Assembly (NCBI GenBank): GCA_048013815.1
Contig: CM106585.1
Coordinates: 24,118,001 to 24,182,000, forward strand
Length of the DNA stretch: 64,000 nt
Direction of reading: 5' to 3'
Source: Setoptus koraiensis
Taxonomy: Eukaryota; Arthropoda
The translations under genes and the position numbers were made by a program. Every line of letters begins with the position of its first letter. Position 1 is the stretch's first letter. Under the pieces are notes generated by a model that saw only the letters and a program-made list of their open reading frames with translations, had not been told where the DNA came from and did no database searches. Below are positions 27,701 to 41,383 of this stretch, piece by piece.

Positions 27701-30700
27701 GTAATAATAATAATAATGATAATAATGATGGGAGATACAAACAGACGGACGCACGGACACACAAATGATGATATATCTGCATATCTGGCCATGAAACACT
27801 TGATGCAAATGACCTAGAATAGGCCAATAAAAACGAACGATTGGACGACTAACATCGAAATGGAATTAGTTTAACGAACGCATTCTCTCACTCGTTACTT
27901 TGACTTTACTTTTGGCTCTTCTTTTCTGCTCTCGCTGTTGCCGTCGCTCTGACTGTTACTGCTGTTGTTGTTGCTGTTGTTGTTGCTGTTGTATTCCGTT
28001 CTGTTGCATCATAGCACTATCAACTATCAACAAGCATTTGCATATATGCACCTGTAGCAGTAACAACTGTTGCAGTGTATATATGTACACACAGTTTTAG
28101 GGTTTGACTAGACTTTAATGCCTCTAACTCAACTTGTTGTAACCATAACAGATATATATACACATATATCAGTATCATTATATCAATATAGAATTGCGCA
28201 ACACAGCAGCAAAGAAACAAGCACACTTGTTAGTGCAAACATTGAGCTATTGACGAAAGGACTCAACAGGCTGATGCCCAACAGCCGACTATAACAAGCG
28301 CAAGTCAGCGAAATCGTTTTAATTCTAGCCGTTCTACCAGCTAAAACAACTAGCTTCTGCTACGTTATGTGTTACGCAATCGGAATAATACTGGCGAGAC
28401 GTTGCTGAGACTGAGACAGTAAGACTGTTAGAGAGAGAGAGAGAGAGAGAGGGTATCATAAACACAGTTAGCTGGCACCATTTGCATATTAATAGTGGGC
28501 ACTACTCTCTCGTGACATACAAACACATTGATTAGCCAGTGGGCAGCATCCCTATAAGCAACTATAAGCAATCCTTGTCAGAGCGAGTGAATGTAAACAG
28601 GGAAAGAGTTTATGTGTGTGTGTATTTTACAATTGGAGCAGCACCTACTCCAATTGTAATTGATGCTACACAATTGATGGTGCCATTGGCCTTGAAATTT
28701 GTTAATACAATTCACCTGTGTGTTTGTTTTCATTTCATGTCGCTATGTCGCTCATTTTGTCGCTCGTTTCCAATTTCGTCGCTCATTTCATCATCCTTTT
28801 GCTGCGTATAGTGACGCATAATGACGCAAAGTGACGTAAAGTGACGTATAGTGAGGTTTAGTGACGTTTACACACCATCATTCAATCGTTCAGTTGTTGC
28901 TGTCGATTGTCAGTCCGGAAGTGCTTGCTCGAATTCACTTGGACAACAAACAAAAGTTGAGTAGCATGATAATGATATACTCTCCAGATTGAAAACTAGA
29001 TTAGCCATTTGCCATTAGCAGCGATGAACAATTTAATGTCAAATGACACATCACACGACCAATGTCAGACCGCTGTCAATAACTGCTACATGATGTAACT
29101 ACACAACTACAACAGCAACAACAACAACAACAGCGCTTGTATGTTAGTTAACATATTATATTATAGGCATGAGATTCGCTGAGATGGCACATGCAGCTAG
29201 CTCACCTGAGATTGTGCACACCACACAATCTCAATTTATAGCAAGCGCATTCGGCGGGACGATTGCGCAACACTATTGTGGCGATTGTATCGAGTGAGAT
29301 AGAGACACAGGGGGAATTCCCGCGGCGAGCAACATTCTTGCGCGGCACAATCCTCTGGCACATGTGATCCAATTTCCACAAGAAACAACGCAGCACAGGG
29401 GCTCTTTGGCTGTTTATGTTGGCCCTTTGGCTTGGCTCGCCAGTTTGTATTGGCTGCTGTGCGACCACTTGGTCGGCGGCAAAGCAAAAGCGGCCCTCAT
29501 ACCTGAGCTCAATCAGAACCAAAAGAATTGGCTCGACTTGTGCACTTGTGAGAGTCGCAGTAGGACTTAATTGATCAACTGAGACACTGACAATCCATGA
29601 GAGAGGTCGCTGTTGGTCGGCTGTGTTGCGTAATGAGCTTAAATGAGAATAACAAGAGAGCGGGAATCCTTCGTTCTCATCATCGATGATCATCATCGTC
29701 GATGATCACCAGATGAGGATCATCGATGATGCTCATGCTCATGATGACGGCCAGCACGAACAGCCTGCCTGTTAATTGATGGCCACTTGTTGTTGTTGTT
29801 GCTGTCGTTGTTGTTTGGTTGTTGCTGTTGCGGTCTTACCTGTCTGGTCAGTATAAAATAATACTAATAATAGCGAACACACACAGGTGATGATCAATTT
29901 CTCATCAAAGTCGCTTGTCATTCATATGAGACCGATACTGATGGTCGACAGTCTATAGTGGATAGTTTATATTGGACAGTCCACAGTGGATAGTCCATGG
30001 TGGATAGTCCATGGTGGATAGTCCATGGTGGATAGTCCATGGTGGATAGTCCATGGTGGATAGTCCATAGTGGATAGTCTATATGTGATAGTCAGTGGTT
30101 GGTAAGAGAAGCAAGCCGCTCACGATGAGCAGCTAGCGGGTAACGTTTGTTTGCTCGATATTCTCTCACAAGTCACAAGTCAGAAGTCAAAAGTCGGAAT
30201 CTTCTTTTGGGCCGGCCGAGTAAAACTCCAACTGTGTCTAACTGTACTGTATTGATTGACTGATTTCAGTTGGCTCATTTCACTGTGCGTATATGCAGCC
30301 GATATATAGCTAGTCGATATATAGCTAGTCGATATATAGCTAGTCGATATATAGTTAGCCGATTTATAGTTAGCCGATTTATAGTTAGCCAGGCGATCAA
30401 TAAATGAGACACACTCACAGCATCACAATGGCGTCAGCATTAATGATCTTGTTGCTCCTAATCTGGATTGCCACTTGCCAGTTACAATTGGCAAGCTACA
30501 CAGCCAGCCAGCCAGACAATATCTGGCTGCCTGTTATTTGTGCTGACTATTTGTGCTGAGCAGCTCGTAATAACAAGTCGACATTGATCTTCTTTCGCTT
30601 GACCGAAATATTGTTATTATTGACTTGTTAATCTACAATCATCGCTGTTGTATCATAAGCTAAACATATCCCAAACACGCGGACTCCTCAATTCTTTCGA

Positions 30701-32367
30701 GTCGATGCTCTCGAGTCGATAGGCGCAAAAATCATCCTCATGTCAATAATTAACTGGCCTGTTTCGTAGGGTGCTGCGTTTTAAGTTATAACGCAACATA
30801 ATAGTAATAATAGTCACACAACGGGTCGCTCGCTTAAAACACTTGTCAGACAGTTACACAGCACACAGACAGGTGAATCAATGGCTGATTGTAGCATCTT
30901 AACAAACTAAAGTCATAAAGCCGATCAATCTGTACATCAGCTGTACATATACACTGCAGCTATATCAACATATCAATATATCTGATGAGATGCTATATCA
31001 AGACAATGGCCGCTGTCTATGATGCTATTTTGATTGCCTGTCAGCCGTTTGATGGGCATCGGTTTGGTATGCATAGGTGAGTTTGCACAGTGTAAAGTGT
31101 AAATTATCAATTGGTAGATTGGCCTCTCAATACATAGCAGCCAGATAGATGGCATAAATATTAATAGTGGCTCTACTCTGGTGCCCATCATGTTTATGTG
31201 AGATAGTTGTGAGATATAGATATGTCTCACAAGAGCCACTGCAAAACAACCAAAATCATGCCATCTAACAAACTGGCAACACACAAATGAGATATAAAGA
31301 TGTAGTGCTTTTTTATTTGTGCTTTTAGTTGCGTATTTGCGTGCCAAAACTAATCTATTTCACACACGAACACGCCAATACACAGATTATTATGTTATGC
31401 TATCGTTATGTAATAACAAGGGAGCATATCATCAATTTGTTACATAACATATAAATTTAGAATGGCATTGTTGGTGTTGGTGTTGGTGTGTTGGTCATGT
31501 GGCGAACCGTCACATTGTGATCAGAATGTGGCCATAAAAAACTTCATTAGAGTCTTGTCTCTCTTCTCGAGAGTCTCTCTCTCTTTCGCTCTCTCGTGTT
31601 GCCCATGAAACAAGCAAATTTAATGAGCCGCCAACTGTGTCTTGATCAACTGGTCGGCCGAATGATACACTTGTCGGTCGCATTGATTCGGGTTCACTGT
31701 CCAGCGAGTGGCCGCAGTGTCCAGCAAGCGCCTGCAGTGTCAAGCGATTGCCTGCAGTGGACGACGGCGGTCAAGTCCTCAGCGGGCCGCTTGCACACAT
31801 TCTTACATAACACTCTAATGAACAATCTAAGGCTGCCCATATAAACAGGCTGCTGGTCAACGGTGCACGGCGAACAACAATTACAAATGCCGTGGACAAA
31901 ATTTATCTGGCCAACAGAGCGAATAATGAGCCTCACAATGAGCATGACAAGACATAGAGCTTAAAACTTAAAATTAAGTTTAACTGTTCTCTCGCAATTC
32001 TGTTCCCTTCTCGCTTTGTTGTGTCGTGTATCATCTAATTTATTTTGTTATATATATATTTATATATATATGTGTTTTGTATCCGAGCGGCGAGGAGTGC
32101 CAAAAACAACAGAGCCACACATAACAAGCGTAAACAACGCTTGGCCAGAGTTTGGGTCCACCTGTTGTGCTCTGTATCACATGTTAATGAACCAACTAAA
32201 CTTGACTTGTGTTACCTGTCTAAACACGGTTCATACGGAGAACACCCAATTTCGTCGGAGACAAACATGACATGCTTATGACGCCTGCATGTAACAAACG
32301 AGCTGCCGAAAAATGGCGGCGACCATGGTGAGACAGATCGGCTCATGTGGTCATCGACAGCAGCAGC

Positions 32368-32425
<58 letters not shown>

Positions 32426-33366
32426 GGTAGTAGGGGCATAGGATATTGTGGAGCGGCGTGAGTGATGGCCGGCGAAATGATGCTATCGCAATCACTTAAT
32501 CGCATCTTCTTCCTGTTATTAACTGTGTGTGTCTTAGTGAACTTGATTGCACGCTAATTAACCGCCAAGCAACCAAATAATGGCAACACTGAGCTCACTC
32601 TCTTGGCAAGAGCTCACAATGGTCCCATTCAGTCGGTTTGCTTGCATCATAATTAATATATCGCTGCTAATTAAAGGTGACACGCGAAAAAGAAGCGCCA
32701 ATCAAACTGCACATATAATAACTACAAATAACTGTGTATATATACAGGTGCATAATACAGCTAGCGATACATGTGGCAATGGTAAGTGGGCGCAAAAGTC
32801 ACATCGAGTGTTACACTCCGCGAGCACTCAAACAACGCTTAATGATGAAATATTAACATTATTATTATGTCATTCTCTTATGCTGTTCTTATCTATCTTG
32901 GCTGTCGGCTGACTTTTGCACAAAACAAAACAAAACAAAACAAAATAAAACAAAATGAAATGAAACAAAACAATACAACATTGACTTGACAACAACACCA
33001 TAAACTGCCGGTTCCAATGCTGTCTGCTGCAATGATGATTGGTGCTAGACAGCGCCAAATTCACACAAATTACACTTGACATACGGGACATTTGTAAGCA
33101 AATCATATAGCCGGCCGGCTTTGTCGAGCAAGTGCCCTTGTATTGTTTCATCAACATACCGTTACTCTGCACACGCAAATTACATAACATCTCAACAATG
33201 TGACAATAAACTCAGAGAATACACGGCATGATTTCACAGTTGTTTTCGGCAATTGTCGTTGCATGCAAATGTTGCCTGATGTGTCTATTTCCTACTGTAC
33301 ACGCCACTATGCCAGCCAATCTCACTCAACCATCGCTTGTACCTCGAGGGGATCATAATATATATC

Positions 33367-33400
<34 letters not shown>

Positions 33401-36400
33401 TATAATTGCAAAGATGCAAATTCTCTTTCTAATGATTACCGGCAGCCAAAAAGACAGTTACACAAGTTATGTAACTGTATGCATGTATAACTGCACAGGT
33501 AGACAATAACAAAGTCTTTGCTCTTTGCTCTTTGGTCGTCGCTCGTCGGGTTAGTTAGTGGTTAAGCTCATCATTGGCACTAATACAAGCGCTCACTTTT
33601 CGCTCAGGTGATGATACTAGCGTGTTGGTGAGTGTGCCTACTAATTGCTGACTGCTGTAATTCTTGGCTAACATCGCCACTCGTTGTTGTTTGACTTGAG
33701 TGGGGCCGACACTCACATCGACACTCACGCCAATGGACTTTTCAGCAGCAATTGGCTCCAACGACAGAGAGAGAGAGAGAGAGAGAGAGAAAGGGCAATC
33801 CGCTTACACTTCCGGCTCGGCCGACACAACTACAATACTACACACGACTGCACTAACTAACACTGGCATTATGTCGCCGTTGGCTTCCTTTTTCAAGGTT
33901 TGCTGTGTGTGTGCTGAGTGAGTCGATTGACACAAACAACAGCCCATGTAGCAATTCATTGATGGTTACGTAACGCATTCACATTGTAATCTATGTTTTA
34001 TGGAGCTAACAAAGTAGCTGCAAGGGTGCACTAGTTTTGTGCAAGTCGACAACAACAATCAAACACACACACATGATAAGACAAGACAAGACATGGCAAG
34101 ACATGACAAGACATTTCATCATCATTATGGCTGCAAAGGAAGCTGGGGCTCCCGAAGCTGGCACAACGCGTAAACAGCGCATTTGACATTGGCCGCAAGT
34201 GACCACTGCCAACAACAACAACAACAACCACGACAAACACGACGACAGGTGCAATGGTGTAATGCAATAAAGATTACATTGGCTGCTGACAAAGTTTAGT
34301 CGAGTTGCGGCAAAATTATTGGTTGCAAGTTGCTGTTACTGTTGCTGTTGGCGACTTGACCGGCTTGTTGCGTGACAAGCTGACCAAATGGCAGCCAACT
34401 ACCAATTGGCTCTCAGACAGCCGGTCAGTCTCACTGAGCGGCTCAATTTGTGCTGTCGTTGTAGCTGTCGCTATTCTAATACTCGATTTTTAATGCTTGT
34501 GCATAAAAAAAGCAAGCGACAAAGGGAGAGAGTTGAGATAAGTGACCAGATCGTTTTACATCGACAACATCACTTTATGAATATGGTTATACACATCGAC
34601 ATATACATCGACATCGACATCGACACATACATCGACATCAAGTCAAACCGTGGTGCAAGCTTAAACAATGGCCATCACTGACCAGTTGCGATACCCGATG
34701 AACGAGATATCACAACTGGAGCACCAACCAATATGTTCAGTTCAATAAACTCTCAATGGAGGCACCCAACAGACACATTCAACATTCACAGTGATGGTGT
34801 CAGCCCGACAGGTGAATACAACAATTACCTGTTGTTGTTGTTGCTGTTGTATCTTGTTTGTTGTGAGCGTATGGCTGTTTGGCCTAACCTGCATTGGGCC
34901 CTATGTGTTTGAATGTGGCTGAATGGTGAAAAAGTTTGCTAAATCAACTGTCCAATGAGTGGACTGAACTATGAATGAACTATGAATGAGCGTCTCCCAT
35001 TTCTTTCTGGCCCTCGCCTTTGTGGCCTTTTTGGCCCAAAACTAGCGGCCAAATCAGCGAGGTGCCAAGCTTTTTATCAATTGCGAGCTATCAATTGAAT
35101 TGAATTGAATCAACAGGCACACTCACCCACAACCAATCAACTGACCGTTGATTGAATTTGCTGATTGGACAAAAGTAGCTATAGCGAATAACAGTTGGTC
35201 ATCTAGTTTTGTCTCTCGACACAATATGTATGCACTAATTGAATTGTTTGTGTTCATCATTGGCCAGCACCAATGGCCTCATTAGAGGGGACTCGTAATT
35301 TATTAAGTGAGCTCACTTCAACGAAGCTCTAACTTCACCTGTAACAATACAAACTAAAAGAACGAGCTTGGTCACTGTGATGTGATTGATAATAATACAT
35401 ACATAATAATACTCACATGTGAACTAGATATTCACACGTGAACTTTCATCAGGGAGCAACTTTTGTTTCTAATGACAGCAAAACAAGCTGCTTGACACTG
35501 ACCAAATGATGTGTGTGATTGACCTTGACAGCGGTGGGCGCCGTCAAGACCAATCTGCTTGATTGTTTTGTTTCGCTGGCTGCCGTTAGATGGCTAACGG
35601 TAGACTGTTGGTGAGCGACAATTTGAAAGTTAATCGTCAGTCAGTTGGATTTGTGGACTAAATTCAATTTGTTTAGCGTTTAACATATTGAAATCAAGGG
35701 CGCCCCATTGTTCTGTCTTGCACTTCAATTTAGATAACACACAACAATCGATAGATGCAACAACCAATCGACAACCAACGATCAACAGTCGACTTGGTGT
35801 ATTGTGCCACACGCATTCATAGACTTTGGCCCAGAGGAGGCCACTGGCCAGCAATAATATTAAATAATAATATCATGTTTTGATGCATATTGACTGTGAA
35901 TAATACTGGCAATCTCGATGCTGGCCAGTACAGGCAGATACGACACTGGCATAAGTGACATGCGACTATGCAGCATCTACCTGTATGCATGTAGTTCCCA
36001 GGGAAGTGCTGAGACATGGGAATTTGTTTATTGTTAATGTAAAAACTTTTCTTGTAACAACCTTTTCTTGTAAGGTGCTGGGTACTATCGGGTACTGGAT
36101 ACCATTGGGTATTTGTTAGTAGCGGATAGTAGTGGATGGATTAAAGTGTGTTAGTGGTGTGTAAAATGAACAAACGAATGAATGGACGGACGCAACGGCA
36201 GCAACGTGAGACAAACAATAGCATATTTGCATATGTACACATATTTGGGACTATGCATTGTATGCGATGGGCGTCAATTGGCAGCGAGTCAGTTACAGTT
36301 GTATTTCACAAGTTCAGTCGCACTTGTTGCAAGCAAACAACCATTGCGACAAGATAAAAGCCGGAATAATATCAATTTTTCCCGTGCCCTCCAGACATTT

Positions 36401-39400
36401 CCACATATCGACATATTGATGATCAATAGCTATTTGCGCTATTATTATTCGCCAGATATGTCTGTCTGGCCAGGCATATCTGTCCAGATATCTCATATAC
36501 AGATACAGGTGTGTAAAAATATACAGCTATAGACATACAGACCTGAGATATCTGGACAGACAGACAAACGATTGGTATGGTGTGTGCAAATTGTGTGAAA
36601 TACACATTGTGCACTTGTTACAATCATTATTTTGTCTCGGTTATTAATACTATTATTAGCTAATCTCTCACATGGGCTTATCCATTCTTGGTTGTGACTT
36701 TGCTTGTGTTATCAGATACACACACTGGACACGATATGCGAATGCAAGTTTGTAGCGATATTAAATTGATGATTGGACCGTCCAACGAAGCCATTTCCTG
36801 CTGACTGTTGTTACTGGTGCCGTTGTTGTCGCTGGCCAATGTTGCTGTTGCATTCAATTCAAATGTCAAACAACAACATTGGCCGTGAATTTGCTCGCCT
36901 CGCCTGGCTTTTGCTCGCTGTTGCTGTTGCTCTGGCAGCTTTTGCTCGCTCAATGGATAGACGTGTGCAAAAATAGCCCCCAATATAAAAGCAACATAAA
37001 GACTCTTCTCAATGTTGACTACAAAATACAAAGAGCAGTAGATGTGTATCACTGACGCAATTGTTATTGGCATTGATTAATGGTCTCTCTTCTTGTCCCA
37101 TTCGTTTCCCATTGCCCATTGGCCATTTCTGCTGCTTGCTGTGTCGGTCAGCTCGAGTCAGCTGACTGACTGGCAGCATCAGCTAGTTTAACATCATGGT
37201 GTCTTTGAGACCGTTTTGATTCAAAAAACTTTGAACCTTGCCAAGCATCTTTCATTGGCTTTCAGTGGCAACGGGCCAGTCAACGGCGACAAGCCCAGCT
37301 CTAGGCAGGGCGAGCGCACAAACAAACCAACAAACAAACTGCCTTACAAACAAATGACCAGACTCTGATTCACGGCGCACAGGACGACAACAGAGGAAGT
37401 GGCTCCAACAACGACGACAATGCATTCACACAACAACAGGTGATTGTTTCATCGATTGTTGGTTTCGGTTTCACTGTGTTGTTGTTGTTGTTGCTTTTTT
37501 GTCGTCGCTTCGGTCGTGCTCTCTTCTGGTGGAGTGTGTGTTAGTGAGCAGTCATGATAAGAAATAGATAAGATGAGCTGAAACAGAGAGGGAGAGATAT
37601 TTTGCAGGCTGCAGGCTGCAGCAAACAGAGAGCGATGAGATTTATTTGACAAAGTGGAGGTGACATTGATTGACCGCATCTTGGCCAACTGGTCAATGAC
37701 TCCCACTAGCGCCACTTAAGAAGAAAAGCGCCTTGAAAAACTATTGAACACTCTTAAAGCGGATCAACATGTCCGATGACTTTTTGACTAGCTCCACTAG
37801 CTGACATCGCGCCACACCAAACTATAACAACAGCAACAGCAGCAGCAGCAACAACAACAACCGCGACAACGACGACACCGGCAACCACAACGACACCAGC
37901 AACAAGTCAACTTGTCGTATGAATTGAACATACCGACCACATAATAATATTGATATTATATACAAAATGGCCGGCAAAGTCACTACTATTAACTAGCTGT
38001 TGGTGGTGATAATATGCTGAGACTTGTTGCGTATAATAAAAGTCGTAGACAAATTAGCGACAAACACACTATTGGTCAGTTTAGTCTTATTCTCATCTCC
38101 ATGTCTCTTTCTGTCTCTGTCTCCTTGTCCAAACTCCGTGTCTCCATGTTGTGTCCAGTGTGGCTGGTCAGTGTGGCTCATGTCGCTCTTGTCGCTGGTC
38201 TGGCTACTCGGGCGGCTGCAACAGCACAGTCTAGTTCAGTAGTGCAAAATGATTTGTCAAGTGTTGGTCTCAGGTGATTCATTAGTGATTAGTACTGGAT
38301 ACTGTGACCATGTTGTATATTATTAGGCACACACAATGCTAACATTATATACTATATACTATATAAATATATATATATATATATATAAATAAATGATTAG
38401 CCAGCAACACAGCGGCAGTTGGTCACTAGTTCACTAGTTTCCTGACACACTGATACTTTGCTGCAGCACTGATATTTTGTCACACCACAGACACACACTG
38501 CTGGTAATAGTCACGAACATTAACGAATACTAACTCATGCTATCCACTGATAGTAGCGACACACTACGAGCAGTATGGCACTCGCTGTGGAAAACATTGA
38601 GTAAATGACAAAATTACAAAATGAAATGAATCAAGTTGATACAACAACCAACCACAAACACTGCAACATGTATGATTGCATCATTTTGGCCGGCAATTTT
38701 TGTCAGCTTTGCTCGTAAGCTCGTCATAGTTGGCAATATCAAAACAACAACGACAAACACCACACACTGTGACTGTGACTTTGACTGTGTATCATTATTA
38801 TATACTCTGTGTAACAGCCGGCTCAAAACAAAATCAACATGCCATTGGGGTCAGCGAACCGAGCCACAACGAGGGGCCCAACTCTCGCTCTCAGCTCTCT
38901 GTGCTATCTGGCCACTATGGCGAGTCGTTTAGTCAGTGACTAGTCAGCTGACTAGTCGGCTGACTCAGTTGATAGAGCCGTCGATCGCTGATCAGACACT
39001 TGCCACGCACAAGTTGTCGAATGGTTACAATTGGCAGCCAGACACCAAATGCTACCAATTCGCTTGAATCAGCGGACATTGTAAAGTAAATAGCGATTGT
39101 TGTGCTGCGAATCAAAAATTATCAACGGTCGCTTGCAACAATCGGAATCGCAATCGGATGCTGCCCGAAATGGCGCGCTTCATTTACAACTAAATTTGTG
39201 AATCTGGCTTAAAATTAGCGCATTGATGGGTTGCAGTGGCGCAGTTTTGTTCGCCGGTTGCCTTTTTCGCTCAAAAAGTTGCTGCGTCAAAAAGTTTTCC
39301 CTTCGATGCGTTATGGGCGGTTGTGCGGTTGCGAGTTTGTCAGTTTGCAAGCGCAGTGAGTTTGTGCGTTTATGCGTTGCATTTCGTTGCACCAGCAGCC

Positions 39401-41346
39401 ATCATCCATCTTGTTGCACGTCGAGCATTGCCGGTTTCCCGCAAGCTGGTTTACCAATGATGCGATGCCAGGCGATGCGATTTGATGCGATGCGATGCGA
39501 TAAACTAATGCGAGCTGGACGAGTCAAATGGCTAGTTTGGCGAGTTAGTGTGTGAGTGCGCGACAGGCCGACAACCGAGACAACATTATGAGCACACTTC
39601 TCTCGGCACATGCTCATAATGTTTAATGGTGCATTTAACCTTGAGATGAAAGATGATTACTTATATATATATTTATATATATAAACTCTGGATAATATAT
39701 ATCCATTACATCGTGTGCTATTCACTGGTCGCTTCACTCACAAGCTCACAAGTTTGCGTAGCTAGCTTGATGCCAGCATCGCCGGCGAGACACACTGGCT
39801 GTCAATGTGGCGAGACGAGGTGTTGGTCAATGTCGTCTCACCAGGATCATTATTATGATCATGTATTATTATGTAATGGCTATTATTATGTTATCGTTAT
39901 GTTAAAAAGCGTGCAAAAGTAATAATACAACAACTCACTACAAACAATAATAGTAACACAATAATAGAATATAAGCATATAGCACTCACCTTGATAGAAA
40001 AGATTCAAACTCTTCCTGTTGGTCGTCCAAACTCAACTCCAAATCTAAATAGGGACCATACTCGTTGTTACTTTCTACATTTTCATCACGGCCGACACCT
40101 GTTGCTGGCACGTTCGCACTGTTGTTGTTGTTGCTGTTGATGTTCGATTTAACACCACTGTTCACTGAGTAACCATTAACACTCGAATGGTACCTGTACA
40201 TTTGGAGAGTGCAATCTTCAAGCTGTCGATTCATTCGTTTTCATTTGTTTTTCATAGTCGTATAGTTTGTTGTTCGTGTTGTTATTGTTGACATTAGATA
40301 CAACCAATATGAGCACAATGCAGATATACAAAGAAACAGATAGTGAAAAGAGTTGGTTAGTTGCATCATAAACATTATTGATTTGCGCTCAACGATTTGC
40401 CGCTGGCCTCAGTTGCTGGTTGATGGCAACAACAGCAAGTATCAATAAATTAAGATTAAGTATTAGCAAGTATTGATTAACAATTTCAACAACAATCATT
40501 TAAGACAACAACAATCATACACATGATTGTTGACACGATATCATGATGCAAGTATAGCTACTTTGACCACACATTAAGGTAGGTACAATGTAAAATCAGA
40601 TATCAATATGCCCGATATTCAATACAATCATATATCTAATCGGGGGATGAAGCGTCACACAACACGAGAACAGACGGAGAAAGACGGAAAAGAAAAGACT
40701 TACGCGATGTGGAGCACGCAATTGACGATGAAGGGCGCCCAATTGACTTTGCAATGGCACGTCAGAACGAAATGTGAATGTTGTTGGTCTAGTTGGCTCA
40801 GGAAAGTTGCTTATCGCTTGAAAGGGGTCGCGATCGTCAAGATATTGAGCGCGACACTTAAATATGTGCAAACTGTTGCTACTTGATGACGCCGCTGACT
40901 CGTCTTGTCGAGCTGCCATTTCCGACTTTCCGGTGCCATTAATTCCGGTATTAATTTCGGTGTTAGTGGCAGTCGCAAAAGTTGTCGCTGGCAGTGGTGT
41001 TGTTTTTGTTGTCGCTGTTGCTGTTATTGTTGTGGCAGTTGTTTCGCAAATTCTTGATTTTTTTGCATTTGATTCGGGAATTGATTTATTAGGCAGCGAG
41101 GACAATGTTAGCAAGTTGATATCGCTCACACGTTGACTGGCTGCTGCATTTGATTGCACCATTGGCACTGGCCTACTATTAATTAACCTATTACCACTAC
41201 TGACAGTGAAGTTGGTGGTGGTGGTGGTGGTGGTGGTGGTGGTGGTGCTGTTCTTGTGGCTGCTGCTCTGGCATAGAGATCTATTTGAACAATTGGACAG
41301 TGCTGATGGTAAAGCACTTTTATTTGATATTACTGTCACCTGTTGC

Positions 41347-41383
<37 letters not shown>

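Larger units (their letters stand above)
20590..39989 (-). other. Fhos intron, 19.4 kb
   Basis: The largest intron of the gene, fixed by the exons at 20531-20589 and 39990-40222. It holds long pure GTT (21630-21708) and AAC (32358-32427) tracts, several minisatellites (listed separately), AT tracts near 38360, a 28-bp palindrome at 25714-25741 and the candidate cassette exon at 29206-29502. I found no retroelement or transposase frame. Confidence 0.8.

Noticed and set aside
30000-30400. CRISPR-like array at the minisatellites
   Set aside because: Units are 14-15 bp without unique spacers, and the genome is a eukaryote.
32212-32505. Poly-valine frame
   Set aside because: Translation of the (AAC)n tract on the reverse strand.
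36678-37073. 131-codon minus-strand frame with a hydrophobic start and Q-rich part
   Set aside because: Looks coding-like, but no convincing donor in frame and no family; CAA-repeat introns here generate many such frames.
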